A DNA stretch of 64,000 nt from Garcia nutans (Eukaryota; Streptophyta; Magnoliopsida; Malpighiales; Euphorbiaceae), in contig CANTUV010000031.1 of the NCBI GenBank assembly GCA_947685225.1, positions 70,847,001 through 70,911,000 of the forward strand, read 5' to 3'. Shown in pieces: positions 22,058 through 34,700 of this stretch. A model generated the notes under the pieces. That model had not been told where the DNA came from. It ran no database searches and saw only the letters and a program-made list of their open reading frames with translations. The position numbers were made by a program, and so were the translations under genes. Each line of letters starts with the position of its first letter. Positions within the stretch are counted from its first letter, which is position 1.

Positions 22058-24185
22058 AAATCTCCAATGCTTAAACTTTTGCTTGTCCTCAAACAAATTA
22101 ACCATCATTAAATTAAATTCCAATAATTAACCAAATATAATTAACAAAAAAAAATAACAATCACTTATCCTCAACTTAAAATACTAAATTTCAAAGAATT
22201 ATAATCTTAAATAACTTTATAAACTAAGCAAACTTATAAATTAGGGTGATTAACAAAAACTTTTATATTAAATCATAGTCATAAGAAATTAATCATAATT
22301 TCATTAATTCAAGAATATAGTAAGCAACACTAAGTAGCCAACTCTATACAACAATTGAGAATCAATAAGAACTATGTATTTATCATTATTACTATATATA
22401 TATATTTATTTATTTATTTATTCAATGGGTGCATTTTATGCTCTATCACATTATTATTGTTATTTTCTTTCTCTTTTTCTATTTTCTTCTTCTTCTTTTT
22501 TTTTATTTTTTATATATATGGTAGATGCATTTTATGCTCTATTCTACCTTAATTATCTAAAATGAGTGCGTTTTATGCTCAATCTGGCAAAATTTTTTAA
22601 TAAATCAATTATATATATTATGTATAATCCTCGTATCATATCCCCATATAAATAAACAATTTACTATCTTAGTGATACATACTAACTCAAGAATCTATTA
22701 CATTATAATGAACTCAAAAGACTATGATAAAAATAATTTTAACTATTATTTTAAAAAATAAGAGCTCTTAATTTGCAAAGTTTTTCAAGGTCATAACCTC
22801 ATCCATTCCATATATTAAATTGAAAATAAGTAAAAAGTATTTTAATCTAGCTAAAAAAAGTTCAATTATCATGTTGAAATATAAAATAATAATAATTAAT
22901 ACACTCAATAACAAATAAAGTATAAGTAGAGATCAAAATTAACCCAATAGATTGAAAAATAGGTGTAAAACAAATTCTAATATTTATTAAAAATTGAGAA
23001 TTAAATCTAGTACATAATAAAAAACAAAATTAAAAAAAAATTAAAAAAAAAAACCTAACCAAATCTAATGCAAAACAAACAAACTTAAAATTGAAAAAAA
23101 AAATTTGAATTTTTTTTTCATATAACTAAATTAAAACAAAAATCAAACAAAATAACCAAACATATTTGAAAAAAAAAATTAAAAATTATCCTCAATGAAA
23201 AGTAATCTACCATAAACAAGATCATACACAAATAACAAGAAAAAAAATATGATAAGAAAAAGAGATAAGAGATGAAAACTTTCCTCTTTTATGGCGAATA
23301 GTTCTTGAATATAGAGATATAAATCTCTTACCTTTTTCTTCATTATAAAATGGGAAAATGAGCATTAAATTTGTTAGATAAATCTACCTCATCCCTTGAA
23401 GAGCTTGAGACCTTTTTCTTGTTGATAATTTTCTTGCAATGCTTTTTAATCTTGATGCCAAGGTTTAATAATTTGAGTAATAGGTATAGTGTATTTGGTA
23501 AGAATTTGTGTGATTGTGAAAGAAATTGAGGGAATTTTTGAGGTTTATAATTAGAGATTTTGAAAGAGAAGTTAAGAGTGCGAGAGAGAGAAAAAGAAGA
23601 AAAAGAAATAAGTGAAGAAAAGAGGATTGATTGGGTTTCATGTTTCAAAAAAAAAAAATTCAAATTGGGCTTGTATCGATCGCGCTGATCAGCGCTATCC
23701 CGACAGAAGCGCAGCTCTCCAACAGCGCGATTGAGACAAAAGCTTATTGTGTCCAAATTTTTTTTAGAATAATCACAATTTAAACTTACCTTTTTCTTAC
23801 CCTTTCTTTTTCCACCTTTGATATTTACTTAACAATAAAAATAAAACATTAAAAAATATATAATTAAAATCTTAAAACACTAAAAATTATGCAAAATTAA
23901 ATATTTTCACTACCACTTAAAAAAATTATTTCTCCCAACCTACAAAATACTAATAAACTCTATTAATAATTCTAATATTATGTAAAACAACTATCAAAAC
24001 TTCAAATTAACTTAATCAAATGAATTAAGACTACTAAAATCATAAAGATTAAATGGTAATAAAAAAATAAAAAATTAGGTTGCCTCCCAAAAGTATTTAT
24101 TTAAAGTCTTTAGCTTGACTTCCTTTTAAAGCTTAAGGTGAAATATTATATTGTACTTTATTTCCTACCATATTACTTGCTATTA
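22058..24185 (-). other. Non-coding 3' internal region of the Athila-type element
   Basis: No RT, RNase H or integrase motif is present. A weak polypurine-like segment (minus strand gaggacaagcaaaag, then cattggagattt) adjoins the LTR at 22058-22095. Three copies of tgcattttatgctc lie at 22430, 22526 and 22567. A G+C-rich patch at 23679-23731 holds the perfect palindrome gcgctgatcagcgc. The minus-strand open frame at 23343-23756 shows no family features and is not called. The ggttgcctcccaaaag block at 24080 marks the end of the gag-protease coding part. Confidence 0.6.
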
Positions 24186-24760
24186 TTAACATGAAATTAT
24201 ACTTCCCAAGTTCTTTATACCTTCAATTTTTATTTGTGAACTTGTATCCATAGGTGAAGTGAAATGGATTACTTTACAGTTTTCTTCCTTTGGCTTGGAA
24301 TTTGGTACTGGGTAAACTTTGAACGAATCCTTTTTAATAAAGTCTTTTTGAAGAGATTTATCGCTTGCCTCTACTTGAGAACTTTTAAAAGTAGAATCCT
24401 TCGGAGATTCAATTATGTTAAACTCCACCTGATCATCCCCAATTTTTAAGGTGATCTTGCCATTCTTCACATCAATTACAGCTCCAACGGTAGCTAGGAA
24501 GGGCCTCCCAATAATCAGAGGAACATCTATATCTTCATTCAAATTCACAACTACAAAATCAATAGGGATATAGAATTGTTTCAATTTTACAAGTATATTT
24601 TCTACTAGGCCTTCAAAGTACTTGACTGATCCATCTGCAAGTTGTAATATTATATCGGTAGGTGTCATTTATGTGAATTTTAATTTTCTGTAAACAGATA
24701 AATGCATTAGATTAATACTAGCACCTAAATCACATAATGAAATTTGAAAATTAAATCTAC
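24186..24760 (-). pseudogene. Athila-type aspartic protease
   Basis: On the minus strand the active-site DLGASINLM (codons at 24717-24731) is followed by an in-frame TAA (24669-24671). Then come the downstream half LQLADGSVKYFEGLVENILV, IDFVVVNLNED, the second-lobe motif VPLIIGRPFLATVGAVIDV, and ITLKIGDDQVEF. This is the Athila protease pattern. It would process gag; one stop separates the active-site loop from the rest. It ends at 24186 without an RT domain, unlike autonomous Athila. Confidence 0.85.
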
Positions 24761-24785
24761 TATTTTGACAAAAAATAGAAAAATT

Positions 24786-26585
24786 TTATGGATCCTTAAG
24801 CTTAGAGGAAAGTTTATTTTCTAATAATGTGTTGCACTCTTCAGTAAGTGCAACTAAGGCTATTTCTTCCATCTTTCCCTTCTTAGAAAAAAGTTTCTTT
24901 AAGAACTTCGCATATGTTGGCATCTGAAAAAGAATTTTTATGAAAAGTAAATTAATGCAAAGTTTCTTAAAAATTTTAAGAAACTTATTGTATTGTTGAT
25001 TCCACTTTTGTTGTATCAGCCGCTGAGAAAAGGGAATGGGTGGCATGTAATATTTTATCTCTTGTTTAATAAGTGCCTCCTCTTTTTCAGCTTCAATTTC
25101 TATAGTTGTCAATTTAGAAGAAGAAATTTGTAGAGCTGAGATCTTCTATGTTGAGTCTTTAAGCTGTATGCTATTTAGGAAAATAGTATTACAATGTTCT
25201 CTCGAATTAATTTCAATTTGACTTGGAAGCACTCCTTGTAGATGATTGTTAATAGAGCTTGTTATTTGACCAACTTGAATTTCTAGATTCTTACTTTGGA
25301 TTGCAATATGTTATATTCTTGATTCCAATTTGTCAAACCATTTAGAAGCAAATCCAATAAATTTCTCCAAAGCCAATTCATAAGATGATTTACTTTCTTG
25401 TGGTTGTAGCTAGCTTTGAATTTGATTTCTCAAGAATGAAGGTTGATAAAATGTCTTTTGGTTACCTTGATTACCACCCCAAGACAGGTTTAGATGATTT
25501 CTCTAACTAGGGTTGTATGTGTTTCCATAAGGATATTGTTGAGCTCTATTTTGATACACTTGTTCTTAAGCTAGACATTCAAAAGATTGGTGGTTTTCAC
25601 CACACCCTTCACAACCTGCAGTGGCAAGATTAACATGTTCTAACTTCCTAGCTAAGGCATCAAACTTAGCTGAAAGTAGTAAAATTTCATCTACTTTATG
25701 TACACCAGCCACTTTTTTTTGGTAAAAATCTCTCACTAGACCAATGGTAATTATTTGCTGCTATGGATTCAAGTAATTCGAATACTTCAACTGTATTTTT
25801 ATTCATAAGAGCCTTTCTTGCAGTGGTATCAATTGTACTCCTCAATGGCCATATTATCCCATTATAAAATATTTGAACAATAAGTCATTCTGGAATCCCA
25901 TGGTGAGGGCACTTCTTTTAAAGGTTTTTAAATTTTTTCCATGCTTCATAAAGTGATTCACCATCAAATTGTATAAAACTTTTTATATAATTTCTTAATT
26001 TTGCAGTTTTCCCAGGAAGAAAATATTTTGCCAAAAATTCTTTAGAAAGATCATCCTAAGTAGTGAAAGTTCTAGCTACTTATCATTGTAACCAAGTTTT
26101 TGCCTTATCCTTCAATGAGAAAGGAAAAAAGCGCAGCCTAATTGCATCATCACTGACTCCATTCATCTTGATTGTGTCATAAATTTTCAAAAAATTTGCC
26201 AAATGAGCAATAAGATCATCCTGGTCTCACTCATAAAAAGTTGTTGTTGAACCATGTTAATGAGAGCTGGTTTAAGCTCAAAATTGTTAGCATTCACCGC
26301 AGGTCGAGTGATGCTTGATCTAATCTAAGCATTAGGCATAACACGTTATCTCAAAGTAAGGTTTCTTGGTTGAATTTGATTTTGTGGGTTATCCTTACTG
26401 ACTTCTTTATCACTAGCTTCCCTTACTTCAACCCTGCTTTCTTCTAGAGACTCTTGTGCCCGAATTTGTTCCCTTTCTTCTCTTTCTAAGTAAAGTCTCT
26501 CCCTTCGTACTCTATTATTCTCTCCATATTGCTTTTCGATTTCAGGATTAAATTCTTCTAATACAACTTGTCTATTACTGAGCAT
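24786..26585 (-). pseudogene. Athila-type gag, heavily interrupted
   Basis: The N-terminal segment (26585-26346) is charged and coiled-coil-like and ends RNLTLR. The downstream remnant reads SSITRPAVNANNFELKP near 26300, as in Athila gag. The capsid core DAIRLRFFPFSLKDKAKTWL lies near 26105-26165, and the C-terminal part (25112-24786) has YYMPPIPFSQRL, QMPTYAKFLKKLFSKK and VALTEECNTLL. Stops and frameshifts divide these parts. Zinc-knuckle-like Cys/His residues occur near 25600 (CEGCGENHQSFE-type). It is the only structural gene of this element. Confidence 0.8.
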
Positions 26586-26672
26586 ATAATTTCTGTAGAA
26601 AAAGAAAAAAATTAAAATAAATTTTAAATTAATGATCTCTTTAAACTTACTATTATCAAATTAATTTCTCCT

Positions 26673-26690
26673 TTCTTCGCAACGACACCA
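26673..26690 (-). promoter_or_regulatory. Decayed tRNA-Asp-type primer binding site
   Basis: The minus-strand reading TGGTGTCGTTGCGAAGAA lies 6 bases from the LTR end and resembles the Athila PBS TGGCGCCGTTGCCGGGGA, with several substitutions. Confidence 0.65.
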
Positions 26691-26696
26691 AAAATT

Positions 26697-28339
26697 TGTT
26701 AGGTCTTAATCTAGCTAACTGCAAGTGCACAAATTATAAACAAATAATAATATAAACAAATAATAAAACAGTGAGCAAAATATCATTTCCATAGAGAAGA
26801 AGTAATTTGATTAATCAAAATTCAAGTTGACTATTATCTGAAAACTAAATAATTAATTTGATGTTTTAAAAATTAAATACTCAATCCTTAATTTTGAACT
26901 TCAAAATTAAATTCAAATTCAAATGAAATTAAACTAAGATAATTATCTATTAATTCAAACTTCAAATAAAAATTCAAATTTCTAAATTTAAATAATTGAG
27001 ATGAACAATAAGATTAGGTTTCATTGGAATTATTTCAAATGGGCAAAAATAATTTTTCAAACTAATTCAAATTTTTTTTGAATCAAAGTTACCAATTTTT
27101 TAAATTTTAATCTTCCTCTTTCTCAAGCAAGAAAATTAATTATCGATGAAATTTATAAATTTTATTTTCATAAATAATAAACCACAATGATCTATCAAGC
27201 TCGAAGGAATTAAATTAGTCTGTAGATTATTCTTTTATCTCTAAATAGAATTTTTTAAAATTATTAATTTCTTAATCTAAAATCATACATAGCTTTCACT
27301 CAGCATATGATTTCAATATAACAAAAAATTGGTGGCCAGTCAATCACAAACATTAAGAACAAATTAACAAAATTTCAATTCAAGAAATAAAATAGTAATT
27401 AAATCAATTCGTGCCCATCATTCATAACCCTAAATCCACCTAATTCCACTAAGAAGATTAGTTGTTCATAGCTAATTTGAACATAAAAACATTAGAAATG
27501 ATGAAATAAATCAAAGTATCTATAACTCTAAAATTGAATTTAAAGAAATAAAAAAAAACAAAATATTAAAAATTGAATTTCTAAACCATGATCAAATGTT
27601 CAACTTGATGTATGAATCCTGGAGAGATGATTGAATCCTTCTCCAAGCTCAGTTTTCTTCTTTCCAACGTCTTTCTAATGATGAATGAATGCTCTTCAGT
27701 GAAAGAAATGAGATAGATATCAATTTTTGCAGGAATGGTCATGATGATTATTGTTCACGTTCTTATTCACCTTACTAAAATAAACTCCTACTCCTACTCA
27801 ACTTCTGCAGAAATTTCAAATTTGAACTTCCTAGCCAATTTTTTATCAGATAGAAGCTTTATCTAGAATTAACTCCTCCAGTAAAGTTGTAGCTCTTGAA
27901 AATTAGATAAATTTAAGATTTGGAATCACTCCATTTGGATTTTAGACACCTAAGTTATGACCCAATTACTCTTAATAGTTCGGACAGAAATTCTGCTTTT
28001 GTATTTTAAACCCAATTTTGACTTTAAAGTTGGAGAACCAAACGAACTCGAAATTTTACAAACCATACCTTTATAAAAAGCTTGGGATGTCTTCTATCAA
28101 CTTTATGAAGATAACTCTTTTAATCTTGTACTCTATCATTATCGAAATCTTCATTAATACTTTAAGAGTCTAATTTGTTTAAAATTCCTGTTTATAAGAG
28201 TTTTACAACAAATTAATTAAAATTAAGCTTAACTCAAAAATAATAAAAATAGAACACATAATTAAACTCAAAATAAGTAAATTTAACTTAATTTCATATA
28301 AAACTGATAGAAAAATATATATTTATTATGCACTTATCA
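26697..28339 (-). repeat. 5' LTR of the Athila-type element (1643 bp)
   Basis: Direct-repeat partner of 20435-22057. TG...CA ends, with the duplication atata immediately right of it at 28340-28344. Confidence 0.9.
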
Positions 28340-28344
28340 ATATA

Positions 28345-30433
28345 TTATAAAATTATAATAAATTATGAAACGAATAAAGTGTAAATGGGGCTATAAATAA
28401 TTTGATTCAAAGACAAAAACTTATATTTGAATTGAAATCGACCATTGTTGATTAACCATGGACAGATCTAGTTCAATGTTTAGATTTGATCAATTACATT
28501 ATAATAGCGCTTTTGGTAAAAGGATGGAATTATTATTATTGGTAAAAGGATGCGATTATTATTATTGTGCCGACACGTGCATGGCACGTGATAGAGAACC
28601 AGCAGCAAACAAAGAGCTTGCCGGGAAAGTAATGAATATTGAGAAATTTTTGGCTATGAACTCCTCGCACCATAAGTTTGGGTATGAGTAGATCACTAAT
28701 TTATTTTCTTGCCATGCAAGCGCACAATATTAGTGAATTATAATATATATTATTGTCTTAAAAAATTAATAATTCTCTTATTTTTCATTCTATTCTATTC
28801 ATCTTTCTGTTTCTTTCGCCCTCTACTACTTTCTTTTTTCATAAAAATTTAATTGTCTTAATTTTTTTTAAATATATAAGAATTTTTTTTAATAAAAATC
28901 AAAAAATAAAAGAAAACAGAAAAAAGAGAAATAAATATCTTGAAATTATAGTAAAGCTTTCTATTTTTAGTTTCTACTTTGATTTTTTCTATGTTACGCT
29001 ATCTTGCAGATGCAATTAATTTTACAATGTTGTTATTGGAAACAATTTTTATAATAATTAAACCTAAATTATTTTTAAAATCTAAATTAACCATATTGCT
29101 CTTTTGCTCACTTTCTTTTGTTGATTTTCTTTAGTTTTCTCTGATTTCATATCATTGCCACAATAAGATAATTCATAGTAGCCATTTTATTTTAGGATAA
29201 TGGATTTATTATCCATTTTCGCATTCTCTTATTCATCACTCATGCAAGTTTTGAGTTAAAGCCAATAAAAAAAAATGACAATGATAAGAATGATCTTAGT
29301 GAGAAGATTGCACGCAAAAGCAATATTTAATAAAGACTAATTAAAGTATAGTTAATATTTTAAAAACTTTTAAATATATAGTTTTTGTGTCAATTAAATT
29401 TTCCATAATTATTGCTTTTCATACTAATAATATCTATATATCTAAAATTGATATGCAAGATATATTTTACCTTTTTATTTATCTTAAATTGTAATTTATT
29501 TATCATTTTAATAAATTAATTGGTAATAAATTAAACTCTATTATACACAAATTTAGTATTAAAATATTAAAAATATTTAATAAATATATCTTATAGTAAA
29601 ATAAATATGCAATAAGAAAAATATAAAAATAATTAATTTTTTAAAATTGTTGTGAACTAGGAAGCCTGGTGAGAAAATATTACTTAAAAAAATATTTATT
29701 TATTATTAATTTATAATAACATTTTAATTTTAAATAATCTAACAAATAATAGTATTACAATTTAATAACGGACTACACGAAACATGATCTAATATGATAG
29801 ATATGAAACGGGCAAGGCGAAGGAGAGGCAGACTAGATTTTTTAAAAAAAAAAAAAACTGTTTTTGCTTAAAAAGTTGAAGATTTAGATATGTTTCACTA
29901 ACTAATTCTTTTCTTCACTTTTTTTTTGAAAAAAAAAACTAATTCTTTTCATCCAAATACAATAGAAACCATTTTGATGAACACGACACGTGTTGAAATC
30001 TTAAGGGCAGCAAAGGGTTGAGTTGGTTGAGAGAAGTAACAGAGAATAAAACGGCAAAAAGTTAGTCATACACACATAAGATTTAGGCGCGATTTTGTCG
30101 AGGCGAAAAACAGAAAAAAGAAAAAAGAAAAAAGAAAAGAAGAGAAGCTGCGGTGCTGTGCTTGTCTTGTGCAGGCCAAGTCTACTGAAGGCCTGAAAGC
30201 CAATTCTGTTTCTCTTTTTCAGATTTTAGTTTCTTGTGTGGTGGGACAATATATATCTGTAAACATAACAAAATACCAGAAAAAATATTCACCAAAACCA
30301 AAATAATAATAATAATAATAATAATAAAGCCGTATTTGTTTTAGCTTCAAAACAAATGCTCTCTTCGTTTCATTCTCTTCTAGTCTTTCTCTTCAAAGAA
30401 CTTCAATAGCAACTGCTTATTGTTCTTTGTACA
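28345..30433. other. Upstream region of the O-fucosyltransferase gene
   Basis: No gene is supported; the open frame at 28458-28691 has no recognisable features. A 26-base unit (tggtaaaaggatg plus ATT repeats) is duplicated at 28516-28567. Two CACGTG cores at 28574 and 28585 form a cacgtgc-atg-gcacgtg inverted pair. Another G-box (acacgtgt, 29986-29993) is ~440 bases before the ATG, an aatatatat TATA-like box at 30249, and an AAT microsatellite at 30303-30327. Confidence 0.5.
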
Positions 30434-31749
30434 ATGAAGAAAAAGAAGAGAGATCATGTTACTGCACACCGTAGCTTCACCGATGACCTCTATCGGATTT
30501 TCCTTATTCTGCGCCGGCGCCACCTCTTGTTTCATAAACTCTCCGCCTTTTTTTGTTGTCTTCTTCTTCTCTTTCTTGCTTTCTCTTTTTTTTCTTTCCC
30601 TCCTCCCATCATCAACCTTCACCACCACCACCACCACCGCTCCTCAATGGTAATTCATTTTCTCTGTTCTTCCGATAATTAAGATTAAGGTCTTTGATTA
30701 TGCCGCATTTGTTTGTTTTTTATTAAATGAGGTTGGAGTTTATTTTTCGCTGATTTTTTAATTCATTCTCTCTGTTTTTTTTTTGGTTTTTGCGACATTA
30801 GATACATAATGCAGTAATATCAGTAAACTCGAGTTCCAATACAAAGACGGTGCTTCTTGTTCCGGTAACGATATACAGTTGTGTGTTTTTCTGGTTTGGT
30901 GCTAGTTTGAGATATTGATTTTGGTTTCTACATTAGGATTTGGATGATTTGTGTTTGTATTTTCTCAGGAAATTGGAGAGAGCTTGGGGCGTGATTTATG
31001 GTCTTCGAGATTATCCAACTTTTACTATGGTTGCAGTAACGCCGGCGATAGCTTTCCAAGTAAAATATCACAATCTATTCTTTTCTTTTTATTTTACTTT
31101 GTGAGTTTAAAAATGGATATTTAATTATTTGAATATCTTTATTTACCAAAAATGAAAAAAAAATTAAAAAAAAAAGGAAATGGAATGCACGTTTTATTAG
31201 GTTGTGTCCATAATTACCGACTTTTATTTTTAATGTTTTTAGAATTCTATTTATGAAAAATATATTAAAAAAAAGGGATCAATAGCTGTTATCTTAAATT
31301 ATTCTTATTTTATAATTGTTTGACAATTATCATTTTGAATTTTTCTTTTGAGATAGCTATTACATTGCAGAATTTGTCTAATTTTAGAACTGTATTTCAG
31401 TTGTTATTGTGATAACTGTTTCTTTTCTGGATTTAGAAGCTCATGTCAGTTGCATTCTTCATATGGAAACTGATAGCAGTGTATATATATATATATATCT
31501 ATATTTCCCAATGCCTAAAGAAATATTATCTCTCTGTCCATATTAACATTGTAAGGATATGAACTTTTGTTCAAAAGATGTTTGGTTGATTTATTTTGAG
31601 AGAAAAATCATTGGCATGAGTTAATGTATTGAATGGTCTTTTGTTAATGTAAATCCCGAGCATGTTTGATGACTTTGATTCAAAATTACTTTGGCACTTT
31701 AGACTAGGTTACGTCGCAGAGGACTAGCTCATTAAGTTTGTTTCCGTGT

Positions 31750-31785
<36 letters not shown>

Positions 31786-34700
31786 TTTAGTTATAGTTTC
31801 TGAATCACTTAATTTAATGGAGATCTTTTGTTGTATCTAATAGCTGCTGATCTGAAAACACATCACAATCGGTACTTGTTGATTGCTACCAGTGGAGGCT
31901 TAAATCAACAGAGAACCGGGGTGAGTCTTTTAACTCATCTACTCATTAGCAATTTGAGTGTTAGTTTTGTTATTGAAAAAACGTGATTGCTACTGGCAGT
32001 ATCACATAATGTCAACATTTGGAATTGGCCACTCCATAATTTCTTATGTACCTTCACTAATGTTCATATATGAAACCCAATGTTTGTCTTGTAATTGTTG
32101 AATGGATGTTGTCATCATAACCATGGCTATGAGGCTAAGTTAGTTTTAGGTACTGAATGCTTTACCTATTATGGCTGCAGATTACGGATTCTGTTGTTGT
32201 AGCTTATATTTTGAATGCTACTCTTGTTGTGCCAAAGTTAGATCAGAAATCATTCTGGAAAGACATTAGGTATGCTGTTGTACTCATTACTAAATTACCA
32301 CTTCAAAGTCTAATTCCTTTCCGGTGCATTCATAATATTTGGTGTTTTGTGCAGCAATTTTGCTGAAATATTTGATGTTGACTGGTTTATTTCATACCTC
32401 TCAAAAGATGTAAAAATCATCAAAAAGCTTCCAACTAAGGGAGGGAAAGTTGTGACTCCTTATTCCATGCGTGCCCCAAGGAAGTGCTCTCCAAAATGCT
32501 ATCAGAATAATGTTTTACCTCATTTTAGTAAGAAGCATGTAAGTTCACAATTTCTAATAAAACTATAAAATGTCTGTTTCACTTTATGTAACTTTTCGGT
32601 TACAGTTCACCAAATACTATGGTTTGAATTTTTGTTCCATTTATCGCTAATATGGTGCAATTCTCAATTGTGCAAAATTTGATGATAGAAATGGACTTCA
32701 AGCACTTTGTTTGTAGTTGCTTTCACTTGTGTAATGTAAAGCTTATGGAAATACATGCCCAGTTGTAGGACTTGCATTGTCAGTAATACTAGGTTAATTG
32801 GTGTCCCTAGATAACAAAAAAAAACCAAAAAAAAGCCTACTTATTCAAGTGAAGCTGTGGGTTATATATGTACGCCTAATTGCAGTAATGCAACTATCAT
32901 GGAGAATGATTAAACTCTAGTTCCATCTGGTTTCCTAGATGAATGTTAAGTGGACATGTGAATTTGGAAATTCTTCAAATGAGCTAATCTAGGAATTAGG
33001 ATCGAGCTAGTAATATCTTTAATTTAAAGATAGAATGTGATAAGAACTTAGGAAGCTGGGAAGTATGGAAGAGTTGATACATGCTTTCATTTATAAAAGC
33101 CAAAAAGGAGGGAAATAGCAAGTAGACCATGGTTACAAAGGAGGATGTGCAGTTGTTAGGTGGCTGTATCTCCGTTGCTTTCTCTAAGTATTTTGGTTAA
33201 TGTTATGCAGCATTTTCAGGGTATTCTTAAGATTATGCTAATGAACAATAAAAGTGAAGGGCTGATCATTAATGCTATTTGGGTTCCATCTTATATATAT
33301 TCACATATATAGAAAGATAGATATATCGATATATAGCTCCATTATCTTTATATTTGTTAAAGAACTGAGAATTGTTTTCATTCCATTTATTTTGTAGGCT
33401 ATTCAGCTTGGGAAATTTGATTACAGGCTCTCAAATAAGCTGGACATGGATTTGCAGAAGCTAAGATGCAGAGTCAATTACCATGCTTTAAAGTTCACTG
33501 ATCCAATTCTTGAAATGGGTAAAAAGTTGGTTGAAAGAATGAGAATGAAAAGTGAGCACTTTATTGCATTGCACTTGAGGTAAGCTCCTTCTCTTTCTTG
33601 GTTCTTGTAGCGATTTAACTACTTAAAACCTTCTCGGTTTTTTTAAGCTGCAAACTTAATGCTGTGTTTTCATTTTACCATGTAAATAAATACAGGGTAT
33701 TATGTGCTCATTTAAGACTGAATGAGCTCATTAATTTATTAATGCATGTGAGATCTTGATAGTTAATAGCATTGAAGAGATTTCACCTATGAAAAGTTTA
33801 GGATATTAATAACTGAGAGGAGTTCATTAATGTAGTTTAACACATTATGTTATAGGTTTGAAGCTGATATGCTTGCTTTCTCTGGATGTTATTATGGCGG
33901 CGGAGAAAAAGAGATGATTGAGCTTGGTAAAATTCGGAAGAGGTGGATAAGTTTACATGTGAGGCCCCAATACCTTTGTAGAAAGTATCATGCATGCTTA
34001 ACAGTTTATGACACATAGCAGAGATGCTAATTTATGTCTCTTTTGTTGAATGCAGCAAAAGAACCCTGACAAAGAGAGAAGGCAAGGAAGATGCCCACTA
34101 ACCCCAGAGGAAGTTGGTTTAATGTTGAGAGCATTAGGTTTCGGAAATGATATTCACATGTATGTGGCATCAGGTGAAGTGTATGGAGGTGAAGAGACAT
34201 TAGCACCGCTGAAGGCACTATTTCCCAATTTTCATTCAAAAGAGACTTTAACCAGCAAGGAAGAATTGGCACAATTTTCTGAATTTTCATCACGCATGGC
34301 TGCACTAGACTACATTGTTTGTGATGAAAGTGATGTTTTTGTCACTAACAATAATGGCAACATGGCTAGAATGCTAGCTGGACGGAGGTATGCTGCTCAT
34401 TTCTTTTACAATAGATTGTGGAAACCATCTCGTAAATAATTTAACCAGAATATCATAACGCTCCTGTGGAAGCATCAAGATTATTCTCAACTTCAAAAAT
34501 ATTTTTTCCTTTTGAAATTTTCCTTTTTCTTTTTGCTTTGCTCACCTAATGTTTAAGCATGTTATTTTCCCAACACAAATAGCAAGATTTATAGTATGTG
34601 CTACTGATACTTACTAGGCAAAGAGGGAAGTTTATAGCTTGTTCTGCATATTTACACTGCTTAGAAGGTTTTCAAATATGGACATATATTACTTTATACT

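Larger units (their letters stand above)
20435..28339 (-). mobile_element. Athila-type Ty3/gypsy element with gag and protease only
   Basis: Direct repeats 20435-22057 and 26697-28339 are the LTRs, both TG...CA, flanked by a matching 5-bp duplication atata (20430-20434 and 28340-28344). On the minus strand the order is 5' LTR (right), PBS, gag, protease, then ~2.1 kb without RT, RNase H or integrase, a gaggacaagcaaaag-type segment, and the 3' LTR. The family is Athila by its gag and protease motifs and by the LTR start TGATAAGTGCATAAT. Loss of pol makes the copy non-autonomous, like the TR-GAG class described in plants. The LTRs differ at many positions, so the insertion is not recent. Confidence 0.9.

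Noticed and set aside
22355..22565. Open frames rich in Ile, Tyr, Phe
   Set aside because: Low-complexity ATT/TTC runs inside the non-coding part of the Athila-type element.
23343..23756. 137-residue minus-strand open frame
   Set aside because: Ser/Phe-rich reading through purine-rich repeats; no domain and not at the position of any Athila gene.
28458..28691. 77-residue open frame
   Set aside because: Contains a 26-base tandem duplication and G-box pair; no homology features or splice context.
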